In this document: one piece after another, positions 25,256 through 34,873 of the stretch
Numbering within the stretch: position 1 is the stretch's first letter
Layout of the letters: every line of letters starts with the position of its first letter
Source: Stutzerimonas stutzeri
GTDB taxonomy: Bacteria; Pseudomonadota; Gammaproteobacteria; Pseudomonadales; Pseudomonadaceae
NCBI RefSeq assembly: GCF_024448695.1
Contig: NZ_JAMOHY010000007.1
Coordinates: 62,001 to 126,000 of the forward strand
Direction of reading: 5' to 3'
DNA: 64,000 bases
Program-made: the position numbers and the translations under genes
Notes under the pieces: model-generated
The model's database searches: none
Seen by the model: only the letters and a program-made list of their open reading frames with translations
What the model was told of the DNA's origin: nothing

Positions 25256-26760
25256 CTTTTTCAAGAGATCCAGACCATTTGTTTAAATATGCCCAACTTG
25301 AATCCGTCAAAGCCTGGCTCGGTGATCCCGCCCATGCCGCTTTGCCCCTGCATGCGCGTATTCAACGGGCCATCCGGCAATTGATTCTCGGCGGCGCGCT
25401 CGATGTCGGTAAGCCGTTGCCTGCCACACGCACGCTGGCGAAATCGCTTGGTGTTTCGCGCGATACCGTCGAATCGGCGTATGGCCAGCTGCATCTGGAA
25501 GGCTTCATCGAGCGGCGCGTAGGCAGCGGCAGCTTCGTGTCGCAACGGGTGCAACGCCTGCCTGGGCGTGGGGCGGCGCGAACGAGGGGTTCCACGGAGG
25601 CCCTGCGTTTGAGTCAGCGTGGCAGTGCCATGTTCCAGGGTGGCGGCGTGCGCGACTTCCTGACGCCGCGCCCCTTTGCTCCTGGCGTACCGGAAACGCG
25701 CAATTTTCCCCTGCAGACCTGGGAACGGCTGGAGCGGCAGGTGTTGAAGGACTACGGCACTCTGGCGCTGTTGCACAGTCCGCCGCAGGGCATGGAGCCG
25801 CTGCGCCGGGCCATTTCGGACTACGTCAATCTCGAACGCGGCGCGTACGCCACCTCCGACCGTGTGCTGGTGTTGACCAGCTCCCAGCAGGCCCTGACCC
25901 TGTGCGCCACCGTACTGCTCGACGCGGGTGACCGGATCTTCATCGAAGACCCCGTCTACCACGGTGCACGTAAGGCGTTCGATGCGGCTGGCCTCGAGTG
26001 CGTGCCCGTGCCGCTGGATGCCGACGGTATGCGTGTAGAGCATCTGCGTGATGCCACGCAGCCGGCCAAGGCGGTATTTCTCACCCCTTCGCATCAGTTC
26101 CCGACCGGGGCAACGCTGGCGCTGGACAGGCGTCTGGCCGTCATCGAATGGGCGCGGCAGAACCAGGCATGGATCATCGAGGACGACTACGACAGCGAGT
26201 TCCACTATGCCGGCAAGCCCACGGCATGCGTGCAGGGGCTGGACTCGCACGAGCGGACGATCTACATCGGCACTTTCACCAAGTCGTTGTTTCCCGGCCT
26301 GCGCATTGGTTACATGGTCTTGCCCTCACAGCTCGTGGCGCCGATGACAGTGGCACGCACCTTGTTGGATGGGCATAGCGCGCCGATTCCGCAACTGACG
26401 CTGGCACGTTTCATCGAGGGTGGGCATTTCGGCGCGCATGTGCGCAACATGCGCGCCGTTTACGCCGAACGACGCGATGTACTGGCGCATCTGGTGCGCA
26501 AGCACCTTGCCGATTTCGTGGAACCGCGGGTTCCGGCAGGAGGGATGCAGATGCCTTGTATTTTCATCCGTGACATTTCTGAAGGCGAAGCCGTGGAGGC
26601 CGCACGCCGGGCCGGCATCGACTTGCTTGGCCTGACAGCGCTGCATGCGTCGCACGAGCAAAGGGGCGGTTTTCTCATGGGTTTTGCCGCCCATGCGCCG
26701 GCAGAGCTGGAAATCGCCGTCAAGAAGCTTGCGGCTGTACTGCGTGCGCTGAGTCGTTGA
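25234..26760 (+). CDS. MocR/GntR-type PLP-dependent transcription regulator
   Basis: A 508-residue regulator: an N-terminal GntR winged helix (about 20-95, with LPATRTLAKSLGVSRDTVESAY) and a C-terminal class I aminotransferase-like domain (about 130-500) with the PLP-pocket DDYDSEF and the Schiff-base Lys in IGTFTKSLFPGLRIG. MocR proteins use PLP and an amino compound as co-effector and act mostly on the divergent gene, here the transporter-aminotransferase pair. The ATG at 25234 lies in the palindrome and would overlap a possible -10 element, so a TTG at 25279 with AAGAGA upstream is a real alternative start. Confidence 0.88.
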   Translation: MAGYSLPSFSRDPDHLFKYAQLESVKAWLGDPAHAALPLHARIQRAIRQLILGGALDVGKPLPATRTLAKSLGVSRDTVESAYGQLHLEGFIERRVGSGSFVSQRVQRLPGRGAARTRGSTEALRLSQRGSAMFQGGGVRDFLTPRPFAPGVPETRNFPLQTWERLERQVLKDYGTLALLHSPPQGMEPLRRAISDYVNLERGAYATSDRVLVLTSSQQALTLCATVLLDAGDRIFIEDPVYHGARKAFDAAGLECVPVPLDADGMRVEHLRDATQPAKAVFLTPSHQFPTGATLALDRRLAVIEWARQNQAWIIEDDYDSEFHYAGKPTACVQGLDSHERTIYIGTFTKSLFPGLRIGYMVLPSQLVAPMTVARTLLDGHSAPIPQLTLARFIEGGHFGAHVRNMRAVYAERRDVLAHLVRKHLADFVEPRVPAGGMQMPCIFIRDISEGEAVEAARRAGIDLLGLTALHASHEQRGGFLMGFAAHAPAELEIAVKKLAAVLRALSR

Positions 26761-26793
26761 TACCGATTAGAGATCACTTCCTGAGGTGCTCTA

Positions 26794-26818
26794 GCATTGC
26801 CTGTTTGCTGAGCAATGC
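26794..26818. terminator. Stem-loop between convergent MocR gene and gluQRS
   Basis: GCATTGC (26794-26800) and GCAATGC (26812-26818) form a 7-bp perfect stem with an 11-base loop in the 110-base gap between two convergent genes. There is no clear T tract on either strand, so termination is only a guess from position. Confidence 0.3.
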
Positions 26819-26870
26819 CCCCTGGACAGTGCCCGGCCAGCCCTCACACTGCGTTCGTTTCCCAGCAGCT

Positions 26871-27773
26871 TCAGCCTAGCTGCGCCTCAGCCAGCGTCAG
26901 CGTGCGTGGGATGCGCTCGGCGTTCCAGCGTGGGATGGCCCAGGCCAGGAGTTCGCCGGGCAGGGCGTCGTTCAGCTCCGGGGCGGTGGGTTGGCCGAGG
27001 GCGCGCAAGGCGCGCAGCAGCAGCGGTACGGCTTCGTCCGGGCGTAGCGGTGGGGAACGATAGCTTTTGCCCAGCTTGTGCCCGTCCGGCTGGATGATCA
27101 GCGGCACGTGCAGGTAACGCGGCTGCGGCAGGCCAAGCAGTTCCTGCAGGTACAACTGGCGCGGGGTCGAATCGAGCAGATCGGCGCCGCGCACCACCTC
27201 GGTTACACCTTGCCAGGCGTCATCCAGCACCACGGCCAGCTGATAGGCGAACAGGCCGTCGCGGCGGCGGATGATGAAATCGCCTACATCGCGCTCCAGA
27301 TGCTGAGCGAATTCTCCCTGCACTCGATCGGTAAAGCGGTATTCGAGATCAGGCACGCGCAGGCGAATGGCGGCGTTTTTCAGCGGTTGTCTGGCGTTCC
27401 GGCAGAAGCCGGGATAAGGCCCCGGATGGGCTTCCAGTTGTTTGCGCGAGCATTGACAGGGATAGGCCAGGCCTTCTCGCAGCAGGTGCGCGATGGCCTG
27501 TTGGTAGGCATCGTGGCGCGCGCTCTGGCGTTGCATCTCGCCATCCCATTCCAGGCCGTAGCGCTCAAGGCTTTCGAGAATGGCCATCTGTGCGCCGGGC
27601 ATTTCCCGTGGCGGGTCGAGGTCTTCCATGCGCAGCAGCCAGCGGCCACCGACGGCGCGGGCGTCTAGATAGGAGGCGAGGGCTGCAACCAGCGAGCCGA
27701 AATGCAGGTAGCCGCTGGGTGTTGGTGCGAAGCGTCCAACGTAGGCGGATGTCAGGGAAGGGGATGAAGACAT
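26871..27773 (-). CDS. gluQ: Glutamyl-Q tRNA(Asp) synthetase
   Basis: A 300-residue truncated glutamyl-tRNA synthetase paralog (GluQRS/YadB) that adds glutamate to queuosine at position 34 of tRNA(Asp). It has the HIGH-like FAPTPSGYLHFGS near residue 18, a cysteine cluster (CQCSRKQL ... YPGFC) that binds zinc, and a KMSKS-like KLGKS; the anticodon-binding half of GluRS is absent, as in the family. The frame continues upstream to 27965 inside dksA's tail, but the ATG at 27773 fits known N-termini. It follows dksA in the same direction, the common gammaproteobacterial dksA-gluQ operon. Confidence 0.95.
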   Translation of the reverse strand: MSSSPSLTSAYVGRFAPTPSGYLHFGSLVAALASYLDARAVGGRWLLRMEDLDPPREMPGAQMAILESLERYGLEWDGEMQRQSARHDAYQQAIAHLLREGLAYPCQCSRKQLEAHPGPYPGFCRNARQPLKNAAIRLRVPDLEYRFTDRVQGEFAQHLERDVGDFIIRRRDGLFAYQLAVVLDDAWQGVTEVVRGADLLDSTPRQLYLQELLGLPQPRYLHVPLIIQPDGHKLGKSYRSPPLRPDEAVPLLLRALRALGQPTAPELNDALPGELLAWAIPRWNAERIPRTLTLAEAQLG

Positions 27774-27830
27774 GAGCCGGCTCGGGTGCTGATCGGCGAG
27801 GCGGAAAAAGCCAGTGCTGCAGAAATGAAG

Positions 27831-27850
27831 CGGGGCGCCGTAGCGCCCCG
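27831..27850 (-). terminator. GC-rich stem-loop between dksA and gluQRS
   Basis: On the minus strand CGGGGCGC, a short loop, and GCGCCCCG form a strong stem eight bases after the dksA stop, followed by only a weak T-containing stretch (CTTCATTT). It may partly terminate dksA transcription and lower gluQ expression; a terminator between dksA and gluQ is known in E. coli. Confidence 0.5.
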
Positions 27851-27858
27851 TTTCGGGA

Positions 27859-28302
27859 TCAGGAACCGATCTGCTTTTCCTTGATTTCCGCCAGCGTCTT
27901 GCAGTCGATGCAGAGTGTGGCGGTGGGGCGGGCTTCCAGACGGCGGATGCCGATCTCGACGCCACAGGAGTCGCACCAGCCGTATTCGTTGTCCTCGATC
28001 AGCTGCAGGGTTTCGTCGATTTTCTTGATCAGCTTGCGCTCGCGGTCACGAGCACGCAGTTCCAGGCTGAATTCTTCTTCCTGGCTGGCGCGGTCGGCCG
28101 GATCAGGGAAGTTGGCCGCTTCGTCCTGCATGTGATGCACGGTGCGGTCGACTTCCTCCATCAGTTCCTGCTTCCACTTATTGAGGATGCCGGTGAAATG
28201 AGCGCGCATCTTGTCGCTCATGTAATCCTCACCTTTGGATTCCTTGTAAGGCTCGAAGGCGCGAATCAGTTGGGTGCTGTTTTTCGTTTTGGTAATGGGC
28301 AT
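27859..28302 (-). CDS. dksA: RNA polymerase-binding transcription factor DksA
   Basis: A 147-residue DksA. The central coiled coil (about 35-108) carries the tip residues DPADRASQEEE that enter the RNA polymerase secondary channel, and a C4 zinc finger follows (CDSCG ... CIDC). It acts with ppGpp to repress ribosomal promoters and activate amino acid genes. Length and cysteine count match the main zinc-containing DksA, not the zinc-free DksA2 of Pseudomonas. It shares an intergenic region of 192 bases with the divergent aminotransferase gene. Confidence 0.97.
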   Translation of the reverse strand: MPITKTKNSTQLIRAFEPYKESKGEDYMSDKMRAHFTGILNKWKQELMEEVDRTVHHMQDEAANFPDPADRASQEEEFSLELRARDRERKLIKKIDETLQLIEDNEYGWCDSCGVEIGIRRLEARPTATLCIDCKTLAEIKEKQIGS

Positions 28303-28494
28303 GGATGAACGCCTCTCGCTATGTCCATTGCGCAGGATAATGGATCCCTCTGCCGGCCCGTGCCAGCCCTGCGGCTACAAGCGGGCGAACTTACCAGATC
28401 GTATCGGGGTGCGCTACTCCCGAGTATCACGGTGGCTGCGGCGTCAGGGGGACCTTGGGTAGAATCGGTTTTTTGTTCTCATCAGGAAGGTCAC

Positions 28495-29667
28495 ATGACC
28501 TCGTCTTACAGTGCGCGCAGCCGTGCAATCGAACCCTTTCACGTCATGGCGCTGCTGGCGCGTGCCAATGAACTGCAGGCGCTGGGGCATGACGTCATCC
28601 ACTTGGAAATTGGCGAGCCGGACTTCACCACTGCGGCGCCCATAGTTGCGGCGGGCCAGGCTGCGCTCGCCGCCGGCCATACGCGCTACACGGCTGCCCG
28701 AGGGCTGCCGCAGCTGCGTGAGGCCATCGCCGGGTTCTATGCACGGCGTTATCAACTGTCTATTGACCCCGAACGGGTGCTGATTACTCCCGGCGGTTCA
28801 GGTGCTTTATTGCTTGCGAGCAGCCTGCTGGTCGATCCGGGCAAACATTGGCTGCTGGCGGATCCCGGTTATCCCTGCAATCGGCATTTCCTGCGGCTGA
28901 TCGAAGGTGCCGCGCAACTGGTGCCGGTAGGGCCTGAAGTGCGTTACCAGCTGACGCCGGATCTGGTCGCCCGGCACTGGGATACCGACAGCGTCGGTGC
29001 GCTGGTTGCATCGCCGGCCAATCCGACCGGGACGCTGCTGAGCCGCGATGAGCTTGCCGGGCTGTCCAGGGCACTGAAGGCGCGTGGCGGGCATCTGGTG
29101 GTGGACGAGATCTATCATGGCCTGACCTATGGCACCGACGCGGCCAGTGTGCTGGAGGTGGACGATGAGGCCTTCGTGCTCAACAGTTTCTCCAAGTATT
29201 TCGGCATGACCGGCTGGCGTCTGGGCTGGCTGGTGGCGCCGCCTCGTGCGGTCCCGGAGCTGGAAAAACTGGCGCAGAATCTTTACATCAGCGCGCCAAC
29301 CATGGCCCAGCATGCGGCATTGGCCTGCTTCGAGCCGGCTACGCTGGAAATCCTCGAAGCACGTCGCGCCGAGTTCGCCCGCCGTCGCGACTTCCTGCTG
29401 CCGGCCCTGCGTGAGCTGGGCTTCGGCATCGCGGTGGAGCCCGAAGGTGCTTTCTACTTATATGCCGATATCAGCACCTTTGGCGGCGATGCCTTCTCCT
29501 TCTGCCAGCACATGCTGGAAACCCAGTTCGTTGCCATCACCCCTGGACTGGATTTCGGTCGGCATCAGGCCGGGCATCATGTGCGCTTCGCCTACACCCA
29601 GGATCTGCCGCAACTCGAAGCGGCGGTCGAGCGCATCGCTCGTGGCCTGCAGAGCTGGCAAGGCTGA
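28495..29667 (+). CDS. Class I/II pyridoxal-phosphate aminotransferase
   Basis: A 390-residue fold-type I aminotransferase, probably acting on aromatic or neutral amino acids as the AspC/AruH-like group does. Features are [25 protein letters not shown], the [11 protein letters not shown] motif, the PLP Asp/Tyr in VVDEIYHGL, the Schiff-base Lys in [16 protein letters not shown] and a C-terminal HVRFAYT. The frame runs further upstream, but GGAAGG seven bases before the ATG at 28495 fixes the start. It overlaps sfsA at TGATG, an arrangement also found next to dksA in P. aeruginosa from memory. Exact substrate not assignable. Confidence 0.87.
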   Translation: MTSSYSARSRAIEPFHVMALLARANELQALGHDVIHLEIGEPDFTTAAPIVAAGQAALAAGHTRYTAARGLPQLREAIAGFYARRYQLSIDPERVLITPGGSGALLLASSLLVDPGKHWLLADPGYPCNRHFLRLIEGAAQLVPVGPEVRYQLTPDLVARHWDTDSVGALVASPANPTGTLLSRDELAGLSRALKARGGHLVVDEIYHGLTYGTDAASVLEVDDEAFVLNSFSKYFGMTGWRLGWLVAPPRAVPELEKLAQNLYISAPTMAQHAALACFEPATLEILEARRAEFARRRDFLLPALRELGFGIAVEPEGAFYLYADISTFGGDAFSFCQHMLETQFVAITPGLDFGRHQAGHHVRFAYTQDLPQLEAAVERIARGLQSWQG

Positions 29668-30374
29668 TGCGCTTTTCTACTCCGCTGGAAGCGGGCCGAC
29701 TGGTGCGGCGCTACAAGCGCTTTCTCGCCGATATCGTCACCGATGACGGCGAACGCCTGTGCATCCACTGCCCTAATACCGGCTCGATGCTCAACTGCAT
29801 GGGTGAGGGCGCGCGCGTCTGGTTCCAGCGCAACAATGATCCCAAGCGCAAGCTGCCCGGCACCTGGGAATTGGTGGAAACGCCGCAGGGCCGGCTGGCC
29901 TGCGTGAATACCGCGCGCGCCAATCGCCTGGTGGAGGAGGCGCTGTTGGCCGGTGTGATCGAAGAGCTGACGGGGTTTGCCGCGCTCAGGCGGGAAGTCG
30001 CCTACGGCATGGAAAACAGTCGGGTGGATTTTCGTCTGGACTATCCGACGGGGGCGGCCTTCGTTGAGGTCAAGAGCGTCACCCTCGGCTTTGACGATAC
30101 GGCAGTGGCGGCCTTCCCCGATGCGGTCACCACCCGTGGCGCGCGTCATCTGCGTGAGCTGGCGGTGCTGGCGCGTGATGGCGTGCGTGCGGTGCAGTTG
30201 TATTGCGTAAATCTGACTGGCATCGAAGCGGTGCGCCCGGCCAGCGAGATCGACCCACTGTATGCCGCCGCCTTGCGTGATGCGGTGGCGGCGGGCGTTG
30301 AGGTGCTGGCGTACGGTGTGGAGATATCGCAGGAGGAAATCCGTCTGAGCCATAGGCTGCCGGTGATCCTCTGA
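29667..30374 (+). CDS. sfsA: SfsA family DNA/RNA nuclease-like protein
   Basis: A 235-residue SfsA (sugar fermentation stimulation protein A). The N-terminal OB-like part has [10 protein letters not shown] and [10 protein letters not shown], and the C-terminal part has the restriction-endonuclease-like FVEVKSVTL with acidic residues at DFRLDYP. Homologs bind nucleic acid and were reported as nucleases; the physiological role is unsettled. Coupled to the aminotransferase gene by TGATG; convergent with the next gene. Confidence 0.95.
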   Translation: MRFSTPLEAGRLVRRYKRFLADIVTDDGERLCIHCPNTGSMLNCMGEGARVWFQRNNDPKRKLPGTWELVETPQGRLACVNTARANRLVEEALLAGVIEELTGFAALRREVAYGMENSRVDFRLDYPTGAAFVEVKSVTLGFDDTAVAAFPDAVTTRGARHLRELAVLARDGVRAVQLYCVNLTGIEAVRPASEIDPLYAAALRDAVAAGVEVLAYGVEISQEEIRLSHRLPVIL

Positions 30375-30380
30375 GGCTTC

Positions 30381-31697
30381 TCAGTCCGTGTTCGGTGTTA
30401 CGCGCCAGATAATGTCGCCGACGTCATCGGCTACCAGCAGGGCGCCGGTCTTGTCGACGGCGACGCCCACGGGGCGACCCAGTGCCTTCTCGTCGGCGCT
30501 GACGAAGCCGGTGAGGATGTCCACAGGGGCACCGTCCGGCTTGCCGTCCTTGAACGGCACGAAAACCACTTTGTAGCCACTGCGCGGCTTGCGGTTCCAG
30601 GAACCGTGCTGGCCGATGAATGCGCCCTTGCGGTAACGCTCCGGCAGCAGTTTGCCGTCATAAAAGGCCAGCCCCATCGACGAGGTATGTGCACCCAGGG
30701 CGTAATCGGGAACGATGGCCTTGGCCACCAGATCCGGTCGCGGCGGCTCGACGCGCTTGTCGACGTGCTGGCCGAAGTAGCTGTAGGGCCAGCCGTAGAA
30801 GCCGCCGTCGCGCACCGAGGTCATGTAGTCGGGCACCAGGTCGCTGCCAATTTCGTCGCGTTCGTTGACGGTGGTCCACAGCTCGCCGCTATCCGGTTGC
30901 CAGGCCAGCCCGTTGGGATTGCGCAGGCCCGAAGCGAACAGGCGCAGGGTTTTGTTCTGCGGATCGACTTCAAGGATGGCGGCGCGGTTTTCCTCGGCGG
31001 CCATGCCGTTTTCGCCGACGTTGCTGTTGGAGCCGCTGGTGACGTACAGCCGCGAGCCGTCCCGGCTGGCGATTACGTTCTTGGTCCAGTGGTGGTTGAT
31101 GGGGCCGCCCGGCAGGTCGACCACCTTCTCGCCCGACTCGTCGATTCGCGTGGCGCCTTCCTCGTAGGGAAAGCGCAGCAGGGCATCGGTGTTGGCGACG
31201 TAGAGCCAGTCGCCGACCAGCGCCATGCCGAATGGCGAGTTCAGGTTTTCAAGCAATACCGTGCGCTCTTCGGGTACTCCGTCGCCATCGCTGTCGCGCA
31301 GCAGGGTGATGCGGTTGGCGCTCTTGCCGCCAGATCCGGCGCGCGCCATGGCTTTTTTCATGACCCAGCCGCGCAGCCCCTGGTTGCCCGGTTTGGGTGG
31401 GGCATCGCTTTCTGCCACCAGCACGTCGCCATTGGGCAGGACATGCAGCCAGCGTGGATGATCGAGGTCGCCGGCGAATGCCTCGACGCGCAGACCGGGT
31501 GCTGCCTGAGGTCTGGCGCCCTCGGGCCAGCCGGTCGCCTTGGCGATGTTGACGGTTGGGATCAGCGTCTTGTTGGGTTCGGGCAAGGTCGGGTGGGGGC
31601 CGTAACCGGAACCCACAGGCAATTTTGCGGTTTCGCCGCAGCCGGCAAGGCTGAGCATGAGTGTCGCTGTTGCCAGGAGGGCGTAAGGGGTGCGCAT
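30381..31697 (-). CDS. PQQ-dependent sugar dehydrogenase-like lipoprotein
   Basis: A 438-residue exported lipoprotein (lipobox LSLAGC, Cys at about 20). The body is a six-bladed propeller of the soluble glucose/sorbosone dehydrogenase fold ([48 protein letters not shown]). Such proteins oxidise sugars or sugar alcohols in the periplasm with PQQ, but the substrate of this subgroup is unknown. It lies 24 bases downstream of an MgtC-family gene in the same direction. Confidence 0.85.
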   Translation of the reverse strand: MRTPYALLATATLMLSLAGCGETAKLPVGSGYGPHPTLPEPNKTLIPTVNIAKATGWPEGARPQAAPGLRVEAFAGDLDHPRWLHVLPNGDVLVAESDAPPKPGNQGLRGWVMKKAMARAGSGGKSANRITLLRDSDGDGVPEERTVLLENLNSPFGMALVGDWLYVANTDALLRFPYEEGATRIDESGEKVVDLPGGPINHHWTKNVIASRDGSRLYVTSGSNSNVGENGMAAEENRAAILEVDPQNKTLRLFASGLRNPNGLAWQPDSGELWTTVNERDEIGSDLVPDYMTSVRDGGFYGWPYSYFGQHVDKRVEPPRPDLVAKAIVPDYALGAHTSSMGLAFYDGKLLPERYRKGAFIGQHGSWNRKPRSGYKVVFVPFKDGKPDGAPVDILTGFVSADEKALGRPVGVAVDKTGALLVADDVGDIIWRVTPNTD

Positions 31698-31721
31698 GGC
31701 CTATTCCTGCGTCGGGATGGA

Positions 31722-32246
31722 TCAGGGGTTCTTTTCGCTGTCGCGGCCCTGCTGGTTGCCGTCGGCCGTATTGGCAGCGTGTTGTTCAAGACGTGGCATG
31801 AGGATGAAGATCACCAGCGCAAAGCCGGTGGTAAGGACTGCCGTGGCCTCATGGCCCAGCCCGCAGGCGACGCCGATGGCTGCCGTCAGCCAGATACCCG
31901 CCGCCGTAGTCAGGCCTTTGACATCCTGGGCTGAATTGCCCTTGAGTATGGTACCTGCGCCCAGAAAGCCAATGCCGGCGATGATGCCCTGCATGACCCG
32001 AGAGGCATCTTCGAGCGGCATGCCGGCTTCGAGCGGCACCAGTACGAACAGCGCGGCGCCCAGGGCCACCAGCATATGGGTGCGCAGGCCTGCGGCCTTG
32101 CCCTTGTGTTCACGCTCGTAACCGAGCACGCCGCCGAGTACCGTGGCCAGCAGCAGTCTTACCGAAACGCGGGTGGCGTGTTCCAGATCGGGAAGGTCGG
32201 AAAATTCCGATGCAACGGTGCGGCTCATCACTTCCCACCATTCCAT
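31722..32246 (-). CDS. MgtC/SapB family membrane protein
   Basis: A 174-residue protein with a conserved N-terminal MgtC domain of about four membrane helices: LLLATVLGGVLGYEREHKGKAAGLRTH, VMQGIIAGIGFLGAGTI and a LTTAAGIWLTAAIGVACG segment. The longer MgtC type has a C-terminal ACT-like domain; this one ends soon after the membrane domain, so it is the short SapB type. The Salmonella protein inhibits the F1Fo ATPase under low Mg2+; the role of short forms is unknown. Confidence 0.9.
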   Translation of the reverse strand: MEWWEVMSRTVASEFSDLPDLEHATRVSVRLLLATVLGGVLGYEREHKGKAAGLRTHMLVALGAALFVLVPLEAGMPLEDASRVMQGIIAGIGFLGAGTILKGNSAQDVKGLTTAAGIWLTAAIGVACGLGHEATAVLTTGFALVIFILMPRLEQHAANTADGNQQGRDSEKNP

Positions 32247-32312
32247 GCGTTTCTCCTATGGGCCGTACAACAGTTTCTCTTGTGTTTTTCGAGTCTGCGG
32301 CCTGTACGCGGT

Positions 32313-33335
32313 TCACTCGATGACCTCGAAGCGCAACATACCGATCATTTGCCCCGCTTCGGTCATGACCTGTACGCGCCATTTGCCTGCAGCGTCGGCA
32401 GGAAAATTGCGTTTGTGGGTCCAGGCGCGATAACCCGCCTTGCGCCCGCCACTGATGTCGAGCGGGATACGATCAACCCGCCGACCGTTGTGTATCCATT
32501 CGTGATAGATGCGCTCCTTCAGGCCGCGTGGTGCATTGATCGCAGTGAAGGCGAACAGCCCCTCGGCGTGCAGCTCGGCAAGGCTCACTTGGCTCAGGCG
32601 GTTGCCGGGCTTGCGCGAGGCGTTGTCCATGCGCATGGTCACCGCGACATCCGTCAGCCATAGCGTTGCAGGCGGTACCCAGGTGCGTCCCAGCCAGCCG
32701 GCCGTTGCGACGGTAATGACCAGCAGCGGGATCGCGAGCAGGTTTTTCCAGCGCCATTGCGGGAACAGTCCGCGCAGGCTTGGCAGGGCCAGTAGAACGG
32801 CGACGCCCAGCGCCCAGAGATAACTTTGCGGGGTCGATAGATGAAAGATGATTGGCAGCGCGGTGAGCAGAACCGCGAAGAGTGTCAGTGCATGGAATGA
32901 CAGGTAGAGCCAGCGCCGTGGTGCCAGCCATTTGTAGTACAGCGGGTCGATCAGCGAAATCAGCGCAGCCACCCCCAGCATTACCGTAAACACGGATTGA
33001 CCGCTGTTCCAGGTGGTGGTGATGAAGAAGAACGGGATGACGAAGAACAGGCTTTCCTGATGCACCATCTGGGTCACATAGCGCAACAGCGGGGGTGGTA
33101 CTTTCCAGCCGAACCAGCGTTCCAGGCTGCGTCGCAGGGGGGTTTCCAGCATCAGCCAGAGCCAGCCGAACAGCATCACGGCGGCGATGACCTTGGCCAG
33201 GCCGGCATGGCGTTCAACCAGTATGAAGCTGGCGATGCCCGAGCAGAAGCCGAACAGCGCAATGATGCCGGGGTAGCGGCTGATCAGGCGCGAGACCAGA
33301 TTGAAAAGAGCAGCGAGCCTGGGATGAAGCGTCAT
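32313..33335 (-). CDS. DUF5924/DUF2914 membrane protein
   Basis: A 340-residue protein with about seven membrane helices in the first 215 residues and a C-terminal DUF2914 domain (about 250-340, FTAINAPRGLKERIYHEWIH and TEAGQMIGMLRFEV), which is predicted to face the periplasm. The combination is annotated as DUF5924 in Pseudomonas; function unknown. The frame opens at 33365, but GAGGTG eight bases before the ATG at 33335 makes that start better. Same direction as the MgtC gene 66 bases away, so possibly co-transcribed. Confidence 0.8.
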   Translation of the reverse strand: MTLHPRLAALFNLVSRLISRYPGIIALFGFCSGIASFILVERHAGLAKVIAAVMLFGWLWLMLETPLRRSLERWFGWKVPPPLLRYVTQMVHQESLFFVIPFFFITTTWNSGQSVFTVMLGVAALISLIDPLYYKWLAPRRWLYLSFHALTLFAVLLTALPIIFHLSTPQSYLWALGVAVLLALPSLRGLFPQWRWKNLLAIPLLVITVATAGWLGRTWVPPATLWLTDVAVTMRMDNASRKPGNRLSQVSLAELHAEGLFAFTAINAPRGLKERIYHEWIHNGRRVDRIPLDISGGRKAGYRAWTHKRNFPADAAGKWRVQVMTEAGQMIGMLRFEVIE

Positions 33336-33445
33336 GTCGGTTTCACCTCGCAGGTGTGAGGACATGCGGGCATAACGCCAGTGGGTCGTTGACTCCGCTA
33401 TCGGTGCGCAAATGTAATCGCCTGCCGGCTGTTCAGCCAGCGAAT

Positions 33446-33925
33446 TCAGCTAGCCGTTGCCTGTTCGATGGCGGTGCGCAATTCCGGGCTGGAACTCGTC
33501 GTTTCTGGCGGCAGGCGTAGCAGCGGCAGGCCTATGGTCGTGCAGAGTTCGTCGAGAAAGGCATTGGCTTCGGTTGCAGGCTCCGTCTCGATGGCGCACA
33601 GAGGGTCCAGGGTTTGCGGATCGCACAGGAGAAAGTCGAAACACCCTGCCGATATTCTATTGGTCGCCTGGTACCAGTGCGCTCGCCGGGGAATGGCTGT
33701 CACCTCAACCACCTCGGCGATACGCACCTTGCACAGGACCAGGTAGTCATCGTTCACGGCTTCTTGCAGCCGCGTCAGGAGTTCACGCTCGGCGGCCTGA
33801 AGCACTGGTCGCCTGAGCTGATAGGGCATGCGCAGCGCCGGGTGGTTGTATTGACGTTGCTTGATATAGAACACCAGCGCAAAACAGATGAAGGCAACCA
33901 GCACGAGCCCCAGAAAAGCCATCAT
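33446..33925 (-). CDS. DUF2726 domain protein with N-terminal membrane anchor
   Basis: A 159-residue protein: one membrane helix (about 2-20), then a DUF2726 domain (about 35-140) whose pattern (LLTRLQEAVNDDYLVLCKVRIAEV ... FDFLLCD ... AIE) recalls restriction-endonuclease-like folds. The longer frame from 33985 has no signal; GGAAGG before the double ATG at 33925 decides the start. Function unknown. It closes the minus-strand gene series before the large non-coding gap. Confidence 0.75.
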   Translation of the reverse strand: MMAFLGLVLVAFICFALVFYIKQRQYNHPALRMPYQLRRPVLQAAERELLTRLQEAVNDDYLVLCKVRIAEVVEVTAIPRRAHWYQATNRISAGCFDFLLCDPQTLDPLCAIETEPATEANAFLDELCTTIGLPLLRLPPETTSSSPELRTAIEQATAS

Positions 33926-34873
33926 CGAACACCTTCCCGCTTGCCTGGGTAGGGCATGCAAAATGGATCGTTGCCGGGGTAACACGGTGCGGGCATGAAG
34001 GGTTCCTGCGATGGGGGGTTAAGAGCACTGGTCGGGGAATTGGAGCAGGTAAGGGGCGGGGAAGTTCTTGTTTTAGTGCTGCTCCGAGTTATCCCGTTTA
34101 TCTGTGAGGCGTTCTGTGGATAACCTTGGGGCTAAGCGTCAGAGACCAGGCCGGGCTTGTTTTTCAGAGTGTTGTTCACTTTTTATACAAACAGTGCTCA
34201 ACCTATGGAAGGGCATATTGCTCCTGCGGCGGCAAGTCTTTTAGCCTTGATTTACAAAGAGATTTCGGTAGGCAGAAAAGCCTTTTTGCAGTTATCCACG
34301 GTTGCTGTGGAGCGTCTTGTGGATAACTGCCAGCAAACTCTCTGCAGGCCAGATAGAGACTGGGTTAGACCTAGCTGTACGATTTTTGTGCTGTTCGCAG
34401 ACGCCTTCGGGGCTCGGCGAGCTTTCCCGGTGCGCCATTATCGGGCTTGTTCACAGGGGCAAGTACCACTTGCGGCGAAAGCATAATCGGCAAAGAGGCT
34501 TTCCAGAAAGTGGAGGTTGGGCATGACGTCTCTCCATTGTTTGCTGAAATGACAGCATAGGTGTGATGGCGGTGAGTCGCACTTTGCTTGTGCCAATGGT
34601 CCCGATAGCCGTGGACTAGTTATCCAAGATCCTTGTGTACCGTGCTGTGGATAACCTCTTCGCAGACGTGTGCAGGCCCCGGCAGGCAAGGCTTGGCACT
34701 GGTTGGTGTTTTATTGACCACTCCAGAGTCGATGCCCTTCGCTGGGCTGTTTTGCGTCTCATATCGTGCTGTGGTTATGGCTGGGCATTCATTCCAATGC
34801 GCGTGATTGCCAGTCGAGAAGCCGCATCGGACACTTCCCGGATACAATCCACAGCAATTCATGGAGAGCCTCG
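33926..34873. other. 948-bp region without a gene, holding a DnaA-box cluster
   Basis: No credible gene was seen; short frames here lack ribosome-binding sites and family features. Perfect DnaA boxes (TGTGGATAA) lie at 34115-34123, 34318-34326 and 34646-34654; near matches TTATCCACG at 34292-34300 and TTATCCAAG at 34620-34628. GCAGTTATCCAC (34288-34299) and GTGGATAACTGC (34319-34330) are a perfect 12-bp inverted repeat with a 19-base spacer. Genes of the usual oriC neighbourhood (dnaA, dnaN, rpmH, parAB) are absent, so it is not the main origin; a DnaA-titrating or DnaA-reactivating site is possible. Confidence 0.6.

Noticed and set aside
34171-34186. LexA-like box (CTTTTTATACAAACAG)
   Set aside because: The first half-site is CTT rather than CTG, and the nearby gene has no SOS link.
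34157-34486. A 109-codon open frame in the gene-free DnaA-box region
   Set aside because: No ribosome-binding site, no recognisable domain, and it would cross the DnaA-box inverted repeat.
33926-34873. Main chromosomal origin oriC
   Set aside because: DnaA boxes are present, but dnaA, dnaN, rpmH, gidA and parAB are not nearby and no AT-rich unwinding tract was evident.
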